Assembly (NCBI GenBank): GCA_030544235.1
Contig: CM060475.1
Span: 5,772,420 to 5,836,419 of the forward strand
DNA from: Lepturacanthus savala
Lineage: Eukaryota > Chordata > Actinopteri > Scombriformes > Trichiuridae
Length of the DNA stretch: 64,000 nucleotides
Direction: 5' to 3'
This document shows, in pieces, positions 12,601 to 20,729 of the stretch. Under the pieces are notes generated by a model. That model was not told where the DNA came from. It searched no databases and was given only the letters and a program-made list of their open reading frames with translations. Numbering within the stretch: the first letter of the stretch is position 1; the number at the start of each line of letters is the position of its first letter. A program made the translations under genes and the position numbers.

Positions 12601-15600
12601 ATGTCTATATGTTCAGATGTGTAGTTGCCTATAGACACAAAGTAGTCTCTGTCCTTTAAGTAGGATTCAACCCATTTTAGTGCTGAAGACAAAGAAAAGT
12701 TGAGCTTCCTATGAACATGAAGAAAATAGATATTACTTCATCCATTTATTTATGTGAAACACAAGCTTTTAATAACCTCATGATTTTAAAAATCTCATGG
12801 AAAATTGTCTATATTTTCTAACCTAAAGATGTTTCTTGAAAGGAAAAAGTCCATAATATTTCATGCATATGTTAATGTTGATGAAGTTCAGTTCTTTTTC
12901 CATTTTGAGATGGTTTAGTCGCACAAAATCAGCAAATTTAAGACATCAGAGACAGAAATATTCATTTGTGCCTCAACATTTGGTGATTTAGTTGATTGAA
13001 AAGGCATTTATTTAATAATCAATTCATCATTTTGGTTTTACATTTGATGCTTCCACATTCTGAAATTTTACAATGTGGTCCTTTGCCTGGAAATTCCATA
13101 GGTTTTGTGCTTTTAAATGAGTAGAATTAGACATTTAATGACACTTTTCACTGTTTTACGGACTCAAGTTTAACAGAATAACTAATAGTTTTTTAAATAT
13201 CCAAATACGTATAAAACTAGACACACATCCCTGCTGACATGAATAATCAATGAAGCTGTAGCTGAATCTTCCTGCCTGTCGCTGTGTTATTTGCTGTCAT
13301 CAACTTCAGCGGCTGTTGATTCAGGATCAGGAATCTTTTTTCCAGAGTCAACACAGCAGCAGCTTTGTGTGTTTGAAGTGCAGCTCCGAGCCTGAAATAT
13401 TACACCACGCTCTCGAATGTCCTCGCTGCCTGTGAAGAGCCGGCCTCGCTCCGACAGCAGCGGCAGCATCAATGACGTTACTGTTCCTGACGGGAAAATT
13501 CACTCTTCATCAAACTCAAGCCTCACACACTGATTTAGTGACGTGAACACACACTTTCCTGGAGGGAAACGGGTAAGGTTGTTCACATGTAAGAAGCTGA
13601 AAACGATCAATTATTAATCAGATTAGTTGATGATGTACATGTTTCTTGAGTTCTACAAGCTCTAAGATGTTAAAAATATTGTTCTATAAATACACTGATT
13701 AATTAAATCAACAGGAAATTAATCTGTTTTTGAAGTCCGATATTCGAAGGTTTCAGCTTCTCAAATGTCAATAATTACAGTTTTCTTTGTTTATATTTGG
13801 GACTGTTTATCAGACAAAACAAGAAAATTAATTAAATTCACTTTTTTCATGAATTTCTTTATAAATTATTTCAGAAAATAATAGTCACAGCTCTGAGGAA
13901 ATATCTCAAACTCTATAGATGAACCAGCTGATCAATTAATCCAGAAAATCATTAACAGATAAATCAATAATTAAAGTCATTCTTATTTGACCTGTTTTAG
14001 CTCTTTTGTTTGTTCCTTTATTTTTCTCTAAAATCCCTAATTTATTCAATAAAAGTCTTTAAATAAAAAAAAAACCTTTTTCTAACGTTTTCTAAATAAT
14101 ACGAATAAATGAAACTAAATATCTTTCAATAATTTTAGAACAATTTTAGAAATTTTGAAAAGTCTCAATCAAAACGACTACAAAAGACGGACTTGATGAC
14201 ATCATAAAGTCAGAGAGGATCATGGGAGTTGTCCTATACTTTACTTTTAATCTACTAAAATTCAAATTCAAAGTATTTTAGTCTTGTTTTAATCAAGTAA
14301 AACTAGACTCAAATATTTTGGATTTTAGTCAATTAAAAGTAAACTAAAATATCTTTATTTTACTTGACTTAAATAAAATAAAAGTATTTTAGTCTAGTTT
14401 TAATTGACTAAACAAAAAATACAAGTTGACTAAATATGACTAAATGAGCATTTGACCAAAGACCATGACTAAAACTGAAAAATTAACAATTCCTATGGAA
14501 AGATTCTGGAAATTTCCCGTAAATTTCCCGCCCTTTGCTGCCTCTGCTCCTACCTGACGTGTCCCACCAGCTCGATGAACTTGTGGCTGGTGAAGTAGGC
14601 GGCGAGCTCGGACACGTGGCTGAGGACGGCGCAGATCCCGAACAGGGTGTAGGTTCCCTTCAGGTCCTCCAGGTGCCAGTACAGGAAGCTGAAGACGAAG
14701 CCGTAGCCGAAGCCCATGAACCAGGCGACGAACAGCACCGAGCTGTACCGCACGCTGCACAGCAGCCTCAGCAGGTCGCTGTAGTGGAACTCCTGCACGC
14801 CGTCCAGGCCGCCGCCGGCCGTCCGGTCTGACGCCGATGAGTCCGGAGACCTGTCTGATGAGGACTCGGCTTCGGGCAGCTCCTGGCGGTAACTCCCGCC
14901 CTTCTCGAAGTAAAACTGCGTGGCGATGACGAAGGCCACGCCCATCAGCACGCCGAAGACAATGAAGGCGATGCGGTAGTTGTGCAGGCGGTAGTCCGGC
15001 AGGATGCAGCCAACGCCATCCAGTGCCACGGTGAGGTGGGTGTGGTCGATCCAGATCCCGACCAGCAGCATGGCCAGCCCCCAGCCCAGGGAGCCCCACA
15101 TGCGCTGCAGGCCGTAGCGGTCCCGGGCCTTCCCCAGGTACTGGAGGGTCACCGTGTCCACGATGGTGACGGCGGGGGCGCTGAAGAACTCGCCGACGAT
15201 CACCACCAGCAGGATGAGCAGAAAGATGGTCTCCACCTGGTCCCGGTTGTAGATGATCTGGTAGACCTTGGTGACGGCGGGGGCGTGGCTGGTGGTGGTT
15301 GTTGTGGCAGCGGCGGCAGTGGTGGTGGTGGCGTTAACCGGATCCGAGGAGCTAGCGTTAGCATCGACGCTCCGCTCGTACCTGGCGAGGACGCCATGGA
15401 GGTACGGCTCCAGGAGCTCAGGGAGCGCCTGGAGGTCGAAGACACTCCGCCGGATCCTGGTCTGGTTGGCCGCCGCTGTTGTAAAATTTGCGTGTGGTAG
15501 AGCCACTGTTGTTGTGGTGGTGGTCGTCGTGGGCAACGGCGTGGTCAAGGGGATCTTCTCCTCGCAGGTCATCTCAGCCGGCTTGACGAAGCCGATGCCA

Positions 15601-16055
15601 CAGTTGAAAACCAGCCAGCAGAACACGGAGAACAGTAGCACCGCCTTGCCCTTCTGGAAGCGGTCCGCCACCACGCCCCAGAAGGGGGCGCTGCAGAACT
15701 CAATGAAGTAGCGGATGCCGACCAGCAGCCCGCTGCGGCTCGCCGTCATGCCCAGCTGTTTGTAGTAGACGGCCAGCAGCGGGTGCAGCGAGCCGTAGGC
15801 CGCGTAGAAGAAGAAGTAGAACACCTTGGAGATGAGGAGGTGGCTGTTGACGCGGAGGCAGATCCTCTCGCAGCAGTCGATGGAGTCCGCCGGCGAGTCC
15901 GGCGGGCGATCTGGTGCGGCACCGCCAACGTTACCCGTGGCGACGGCCGCCTGGCGCTCCATGGACAGCGTGTTGAACGGCTCGGCCAGCACGTACTTCC
16001 TCTTCTGCTCCTCCTCATCGTCAGTCAGGATGGCAACTTTGTCTTCAGCTGCCAT
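5793..16055 (-). CDS. mfsd6: mfsd6, whole coding span (six coding exons)
   Basis: Major facilitator superfamily domain-containing protein 6, an MFS-fold multi-pass membrane protein. The mammalian homologue was described as a macrophage MHC class I receptor homologue; its substrate is not settled. The coding exons are 16055-14554, 11167-11070, 10019-9858, 8763-8665, 7968-7676 and 5939-5793. All have AG/GT borders and they join in frame to 2301 nt, or 766 residues, close to the roughly 790 of human MFSD6. The start is the ATG at 16055, two bases inside an exon that follows a clear polypyrimidine-AG. The ATG further upstream in the same frame lies across that splice site and is not used. The first TM block is near residues 72-96, and an MFS A-motif (GVVADRFQKGK) sits near 127-137. 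A Thr-rich glycosylated loop follows (about 160-270), then the remaining TM segments and a hydrophilic tail. I cannot decide between the mfsd6a and mfsd6b paralogues. Confidence 0.94.
6490..6614. repeat. (CA)n and (GT)n pair, inverted, 48-bp spacer
   Basis: (CA)17 at 6490-6524 and (GT)20 at 6573-6613 face each other and could pair as a hairpin. In mfsd6 intron 5. Confidence 0.9.
7060..7300. repeat. dispersed teleost repeat with ATTAATCAATT ends (copy 1)
   Basis: Holds 'ATGTCCAAATTATCTGGTTC' and 'AACCAAACAACTAATTGATT', blocks of a familiar fish element with ends rich in ATTAATCGATT. A second copy follows directly at 7380-7640 and a third, inverted, lies at 45740-46170. Confidence 0.6.
7380..7640. 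repeat. dispersed teleost repeat with ATTAATCAATT ends (copy 2)
   Basis: Contains GCTGCAACGATTAATCAATT, ATGTCCAAATTCTCTGGTTC and TTTGGGAAACACTAATTTAC. The copy reaches within about 40 bp of the 3' end of mfsd6 exon 5. Confidence 0.65.
7676..7968 (-). CDS. mfsd6: mfsd6 coding exon 5
   Basis: This 293-nt exon encodes residues about 621-718, starting ENKMLAENIPVPSSP. It is a Pro/Ala-rich cytoplasmic tail with a short hydrophobic segment (APWVTIAFAIIQI). The donor CAG|GTGAAC is at 7675 and the phase to the last exon is 0. The exon is GC-rich compared with the AT-rich introns on either side. Confidence 0.9.
8030..8450 (-). repeat. family A copy, inverted, in an mfsd6 intron
   Basis: The reverse complement of the family runs in order: AAACCTCAGCTCCAACACTA, ATATCATCAATATCCACATC, GATTATTTAATTGGCTCC and TACCAGCAACGTAAAAT, then the TTGTGGTTGTAGAGATATTC block. 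It fills most of mfsd6 intron 4. Confidence 0.7.
8665..8763 (-). CDS. mfsd6: mfsd6 coding exon 4
   Basis: This 99-nt exon encodes residues about 588-620: GAAETFRGIGMASLVILLIF and then SFIQCLSREDEGK. It is the last strong transmembrane helix followed by the start of the charged cytoplasmic tail. It was too short to stand out as an open frame and was located by joining phases between exons 3 and 5. The acceptor is TTTGTAG at 8764-8770 and the donor GTGAGA starts at 8664. Confidence 0.9.
9338..9730. repeat. direct duplication of about 125 bp, 270 bp apart
   Basis: GGGAAACTCACATTAATCAC then ATGAAAAACCTATA (9338 onward) recurs as GGAAACTCTCATAAATCACG then TGAAAAACCTATAG (9610 onward), followed in both by ATTTATAGAT...ATAAATGCATAA. 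In mfsd6 intron 3, otherwise featureless. Confidence 0.7.
9858..10019 (-). CDS. mfsd6: mfsd6 coding exon 3
   Basis: This 162-nt exon encodes residues about 534-587. It begins GVTHASVWAACISFLS and ends in the glycine-rich helix LGRGCGAMVGGVFVSYF. This GxGxxxG-type stretch is characteristic of late TM helices in this MFS branch. The borders CCAG|GG and CG|GTACGA keep the frame with its neighbours. Confidence 0.93.
10088..10162. repeat. imperfect CA/CACG repeat
   Basis: CA repeat with ACGCACACGCGC interruptions, starting about 70 bp upstream of mfsd6 exon 3 (in intron 2). Confidence 0.9.
10540..10850. repeat. minisatellite of about 33 bp, roughly nine units
   Basis: Degenerate units around the core GTTTTAAACAGCTCTCAGGT then GTTTTTTATG. 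Copies differ by substitutions and small deletions. In mfsd6 intron 2. Confidence 0.8.
11070..11167 (-). CDS. mfsd6: mfsd6 coding exon 2
   Basis: This 98-nt exon encodes roughly residues 501-533 (VLYIGLACNTARYLYISYLT...), a transmembrane helix typical of the C-terminal MFS half. The acceptor is TCAG at 11168-11171 and the donor GTAACG starts at 11069. The split Arg codon with exon 1 and the split Gly codon with exon 3 both close in frame. Confidence 0.93.
11385..12708 (-). mobile_element. 5'-truncated L2-type LINE in the first coding intron of mfsd6
   Basis: Minus-strand reverse transcriptase with GVPQGSILGPLL and the catalytic YADDTQIY block, then the L2 C-terminal LHWLPV...RIHFKILLLVYKALN region and RSSGSGLL...APQIWNKLP. 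The frame is open on both sides of a single shift near 12065. The 3' end carries the familiar tail 'AAAGCACTTTGAATTAC' then 'AATAAACTTGCCTTGCC' (11385-11450), with an internal A-rich expansion at 11460-11620. At 1.3 kb it is truncated relative to full-length elements, so it is dead but fairly young. It lies in the same orientation as mfsd6. Confidence 0.9.
12720..14210. other. rest of mfsd6 first coding intron, no gene recognised
   Basis: AT-rich intronic sequence. A denser stretch at 13255-13500 (CAG-rich, with CTCGCTGCCTGTGAAGAGCC) stands out as possibly conserved or regulatory; it contains TGACGTTA near 13472. Confidence 0.4.
14215..14460. repeat. GACTAAAACTAGACTAAAAT-type dispersed repeat
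   Basis: Internally repetitive sequence built from ACTAAAAT/ATTTTAGT words, which make several short inverted repeats. A related copy at 52490-52610 contains GACTAAAACTAGACTAAAAC. It lies just 3' of mfsd6 coding exon 1. Confidence 0.55.
14554..16055 (-). CDS. mfsd6: mfsd6 coding exon 1 (residues 1-500)
   Basis: This large exon carries two thirds of the protein. Residues 1-70 are an acidic and proline-containing cytoplasmic N-terminus. TM helices lie near 72-96, 105-125, 138-157, 275-298, 318-337, 359-381 and 436-459, with another hydrophobic stretch near 468-488. The loop at about 160-270 is Thr/Ala-rich and has N-glycosylation sequons (NFT, NQT, NAS, NAT), as expected of the long extracellular loop between TM3-like and TM4-like helices of MFSD6. 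A Ser/Asp-rich cytoplasmic loop lies near 388-425. The poly-Thr tracts are encoded by imperfect CAC/GTG repeats (15280-15330 and 15500-15530) and probably vary in length. The donor (CAG|GTAGGA) is at 14553. The untranslated part of the exon is 16056-16057. Confidence 0.95.
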
Positions 16056-16169
16056 ATCTGGAAGATAAGGAAATGAGGGTAAGGAGTGTAACCGTAGCAA
16101 CGACACTGACACTGACAGGTCACAACGCTGGGATCAAGTTACAAGATCTTTTTTCTGATTTTGGTGAAT

Positions 16170-16432
16170 TTGATCTTCATCCCACATTTTTTTTTTGTCT
16201 TTTATCTCATATTTTTGGTCTTTTCTATCTTATATTTTTTGTGTTTTATTTAATTTTTTTGGTCTTTTTTATCTCGTATTTTTAGTCATTTTTATCTCAT
16301 ATTTTTTGTTTTTTCTATCATATATTTTTTGTCTTTTATTAAAAATGTTTTGGTCTTTTTTATCTCATATTTTTTGGTCTTTTTTATCTCATATTTTTTG
16401 TCTTTTTTATCTCATATTTTTTGTCTTGTCAA
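16170..16432. repeat. minisatellite of about 23 bp (TTTTTATCTCATATTTTTTG)
   Basis: About eleven units of TTTTTATCTCATATTTTTTG plus GTC. The last three are nearly identical, the earlier ones diverged. The same word appears twice at 30105-30143. In the 5' UTR intron of mfsd6. Confidence 0.85.
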
Positions 16433-16894
16433 CACCCGTAATCAAGAACATCCTGGAACATTTCTAAGTTGTTAACAAGCCAAATCAAAAACTCAGGGTC
16501 TCCTGGAAGTTCTACAAAGATCCTTAATAGCTGCCGTTTAATGTAGTTAAGTTTGCAGCTTGTTTCTAATCAGATTTAAAGTGCAATAAAACAAGCTGAG
16601 AAATCCTTCAAGACTCTGAACTCAGGTTTGGAGCCAGTGAACAGTTTTATTTTGTTGTGGACCCGATGGGAACTTTTAAAGATTCTTAGAGGTCCTCAGA
16701 CCCCAGTTTAAGACCCATTACTGCATCATGAGGACAAATAAATGTGATTATTAGAACAATAATCATCAATATCGATTATAGCAACAACAATTATACTTTA
16801 AAGTCAATGCGTTTACTAAAGTATTGTATTTGAGGTACTTGTACCTTATTTAAGTATTTCCATGTGAAGCTACTTCTAAGACCAAACCACTGGT

Positions 16895-17130
16895 GTACTT
16901 CTATGGCAACATTTAATTATATTAACTCATAATATTTGTGTATTTTACTGCAATATTTAACTACATTGACTCATAATATTGATGTTCTTTTAAAGCAATA
17001 TTGAACTATGACTCATAGAACTTGTGTAATTTTACTGCAACTATATCAATTCATAACACTGACGTATTTTTACTGCAATATTTACCTACATGGACTCATA
17101 ATACCCATGTATTTTTACTGCAATACACAG
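16895..17130. repeat. minisatellite of about 46 bp, five units
   Basis: Units around ACTCATAATATTTGTGTATT then TTACTGCAATATTTAACTAC. In the 5' UTR intron of mfsd6. Confidence 0.8.
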
Positions 17131-17525
17131 GACCATTACTGTGAATGGAGTATTTGTACATTGCACTGGTACTTTTACTGAAGTAAAGGAGTAATTCTTC
17201 TTCTTGAAATATAAAAATATTCTGTCGGACCGCGATAGGTCCGCGCACCGCCGCTTGAAACCCTGTCAGTCCGTCACCGGCTGTCACTGACGCTCCTATG
17301 CGGAAGTATGAGATATCTTGAACAAACATTCGTTTTATTCTAAACAGAAAGCAAACAAATTAAACCACTAAACGGCAAAAAATAAAACATACTGTCGTTA
17401 AATGATAAATACCGGAGTTTAAAGTGGCAGGAAATGGCTGTTAGATATTAAAGCGGCGTTGATTTAACAGTTTAAACGTAATAAAAAACACAAAGAATAA
17501 AGATGAAAACACGTGAACGTCTCAC

Positions 17526-17600
17526 CTGCTCAGGTCACCGCTCCCATTAAATTATGACTGCGCAGTTTCTGATCAATTCTTCTCTCCGGTCGATCATTTC
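17526..17600 (-). other. mfsd6: candidate non-coding first exon of mfsd6
   Basis: On the minus strand a good donor (GAGCAG|GTGAGA) ends a possible exon at 17526. It lies about 1.5 kb upstream of the coding exon acceptor at 16058. The sequence just upstream is the most GC-containing and promoter-like stretch nearby. The 5' boundary is a guess. Confidence 0.4.
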
Positions 17601-17739
17601 TCACACAGAACGCGTCATAATATCAATGGCAGTGTTATTGTTTTTAATCGGAGGCGACAATATTTAAATTATCGTCATGTGTTCATGTTTTAATTGTTTC
17701 TGGCTCCTCTTTGTGTTCTGTCTAACCGGAGCTCCACCT

Positions 17740-17850
17740 GTCACAGAACGAAGGTTCCGCCCTTATTTATACACTCGCTGTTGTTGCCGGAGACCTGCGT
17801 CAAGGCACACAAGATGGAGGCTGCCGCTTCCGGCCGGCCCTTTCAAAATA
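17740..17850. promoter_or_regulatory. promoter-like stretch upstream of mfsd6, possibly bidirectional
   Basis: This segment contains a TATTTATA-like box (about 17764-17771), a YY1-type motif (AAGATGGAGGC, 17811-17821) and an ETS-type CTTCCGG (17828-17834) in a locally GC-rich setting. Such motifs cluster at vertebrate core promoters. The YY1-like site points to plus-strand transcription, so a second, divergent start is possible. No transcript evidence is available from sequence alone. Confidence 0.35.
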
Positions 17851-17939
17851 AGACACCGTTATATTATACGTATATGTGTAATATTTTAGTTGGGTGTATT
17901 TTAGTGTCTTTGTTTTTGTCTTTTCTTAACTTATTCTAA

Positions 17940-20150
17940 TTCGTCTATTCTATCGATCTGTCTGTCTGTTATATAATCAAACATTACTGCATATTATATT
18001 ATATATTAGTTGTGTGTATTTTAGTGTTTTTGTCTTTCCTTAACTTAAACTAGTGTGTTTGTTTATGCTGCACACTGCTAAAGAGATGCTCAACTGCTTT
18101 TTAACATTTATTTTCTTTAGTTTTTAATGATGTTTCCCCTTCCAATCAACTGTTTTTTAATTGTATCTTGATTTTAATGTTTTATGTAAAGCGCTATGAA
18201 TCACTTTGCTATACATATAAACTTGTCTACGTGTCTGTCTATATATTATATAGACATATAACATTATATTATATTATATTATATAATTATGTTAGATTTT
18301 AGTTGTGTGTATTTTAGTCTGTTTTTGTCTTTTCTTAACTTATTCGTTTGTGTTTGTTTCTGTCTACCTACATGTCTGTCTATATATTACTTAGACAATA
18401 TTCTATTCTTTTATGTATTATACTGTATTTTATCTGTGTGTATTTAAATGAAAGAATTTTGCCTCAAATTATTCTGTTTGTTGCTATCTATCTATATATT
18501 ATAGAGACAGACAATATCATAACATAATAGTTTGTATTTTAGTGTTTTTGTCTTTTTTTAACTTGTTTTATTTTGTTTGTCAAGAGCTGCTCAACTGTTT
18601 TGTTTGTTATTTTAATATTGGTAATAAAGACATCAATCTATCCATCTACATTGAATTATATAATTTTATTTTTTTATGGAAACAAAAGAACAACAAACTT
18701 ATAAATCCAAACATGAAGGTTAGCAGACTGTTAATAAAAACATGTTTTTTTTTTGTTTCTGTTTTTTGCTGTGTTTGAATTCAAAGTAATTTCACATGAT
18801 TATTGTAGCCCTGGTCTCTGGCTCAGCTTCTGTGGTAAATTAAAGTAAATTTAAAACTTTAGAACAGGTTAAATTAATGTTTACATGTGTTACATAACCA
18901 GAAATAAACACCTGTCTGAGGAAATTAATCAATAAACAGCAATTAACCATTTCACCTGCAGGGGGCAGCACAGGCTTTTATTTTCTACTCTGAGATGTCA
19001 CTAACCAGATATATTTGGAGTTTTAGGAAGCAAAAATCCTCCTAAATTAGTTTTAAATCTCTAAATTTTCTTAAATATTAATATTAAGAAGCCTCTCATC
19101 TGATTGGCTCACAGAATTAGTTTTAAGGCTGAATATGTGCATTTTTAACACATTATTTACAGTATTTATAGAACACAGAACTTCTTATAATCAAAATATT
19201 AACATTTCTCTTTCTCTATAAGAATGTGGGCAAAGTTGTCTCTTAAATGAGGATATTTTGAGAAATTCAATGTCACAACATCACATTTAATATTTTGCAG
19301 AACTTGAGGAACATTAAACAACACACAGATTTAATTTCATTGCATCCATTCACATAAAAAAGGGATTCATCATTCAAACCTTGTGGTTGAGAAAATAAAA
19401 CCATTTTCTTAAAAGTAGAAGATAAAATCGTCTTTAAGTAAAATTCGGTCCAAGAACAGTAAAGAGCTTTTTTTTTGTCAATGATCTTGGTTTAAATAAA
19501 GGATTTAAAATGAAAGAAAGTAAATAAAGTATAGCCACACTGCAAATATAGATATATATCTTATCAGGTGATATTTTTATCTTAAAATATCTATAATTTT
19601 GTTTCAAGTTTTTTTTTCCTTAATTGTCTTTCTTCAATTTAATTTGTTTAAAGAAAACAACATTAAATAGAAAAAAATGACATAAAAAAACAAAATTATA
19701 GATAGATAAATAGATAAAAGTATATATGCAGTATATAAAAATGAGTTAAGACAACATCCTGAAAAAAAGTCAAAAGAATATAATTCTCCTCAATATTGAA
19801 CTAAATGTACCAATAACAAGATATTTCCACTCGTTATGTGTAATTTGAGGCCGTCTGTGAAGGTTTGTTTTTAACTTGTAGAGAAAAGCTGCTGAACGTC
19901 GAAGTTGGTTAGAAGACGTCTCATCCAAGAGGATTCTGGGATATAATGCAGGGAATGTTTACAGGTTGTTTTAAGTTGTTTAGGTTGTTTCAAGTGTTTA
20001 AAACTCAGAGTGGTTGTGAAACGGAGTTATAAACACCTGAGCTCCCTCTATTAAACCCCAGAAGTGAAGAATCCTCTTGGATTAGAAGCGAAACGTCTTC
20101 AAACCAACGAAGAAGTCCAGTTGCTTTTCTCCACAACTCCCCGAGCTGTA
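17940..20150. other. intergenic between mfsd6 and the LRR gene
   Basis: AT-rich, with TATATTAT/TCTGTCTA words (17945-18530), an L2 tail at 18.1 kb and short simple repeats. 19.3-20.15 kb is the 3' flank, and probably the 3' UTR, of the LRR gene. Candidate minus-strand poly(A) signals exist but none is compelling. Confidence 0.5.
18080..18235 (+). mobile_element. L2-type LINE 3' tail remnant
   Basis: The sequence 'TATGTAAAGCGCTATGAATC' followed by 'CTATACATATAAACTTG' is the 3' terminal signature of fish L2 elements, here in plus orientation. No coding part remains. Confidence 0.6.
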
Positions 20151-20153
20151 ACT

Positions 20154-20729
20154 TCAATAATCCGACTCGTCCGACAGCTCCCCCTGCTGCGTCCAGTGCT
20201 TCCCCTTCTTCTCCTTCTTCCTCTTCTTCTCGCCCATCAGCATGGCGGCCAGCACGGTGATCACCACGGTGATGGAGATGACGAGCACGGTGACGGTCTC
20301 GGCGATGCACAGCTCCGTGTCCACGTCGGTGAGGCGGTAGTCCCACAGGTCGGGCGGCTCCTTGCAGGTCAGATTGTAGTAGTCGTCCAGGAAGAGGCGC
20401 TGGATGCTGTGCAGCTTCCTGAAGATGCGCTGCAGGTCGCAGTCGCAGTTCCACGGGTTCTCCTCCAGCAGGATGTGCGTGCTGTACGTGTGGATGCCCA
20501 GGAAGGCCTTGTAGAGGATGGTGGACATGCGGTTGTTGGCCAGGTTCAGCAGCGTCATGCTGGTGAGCGGCTTGAAGACGCCCGTCTCCGTCTCGCTGAT
20601 CCGGTTGCCAGACAAGTCCAGGACCTCCAGCGAGCGCAGCATGGAGAAGGTGCCGCTCCGCAGAGACGTCAGCCGGTTGTCCCGCAGGCTGAGCAGCCGC
20701 AGGGAGCTCATGGAGGCGAAGGCCCGCAC
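20154..20729 (-). CDS. LRR membrane protein coding exon 2 (residues 164-354)
   Basis: This exon encodes the last repeats, the LRRCT cap, the TM helix and the cytoplasmic tail, ending with TGA at 20156-20154. The acceptor is CCTGCAG at 20730-20736. The open frame extends a little upstream of the acceptor and should not be taken as coding. Confidence 0.9.
   Translation of the reverse strand: MRAFASMSSLRLLSLRDNRLTSLRSGTFSMLRSLEVLDLSGNRISETETGVFKPLTSMTLLNLANNRMSTILYKAFLGIHTYSTHILLEENPWNCDCDLQRIFRKLHSIQRLFLDDYYNLTCKEPPDLWDYRLTDVDTELCIAETVTVLVISITVVITVLAAMLMGEKKRKKEKKGKHWTQQGELSDESDY

Noticed and set aside
14535..15711. Plus-strand open frames opposite mfsd6 exon 1
   Set aside because: Antisense shadows of a GC-rich coding exon; the minus frame has recognisable MFS sequence.
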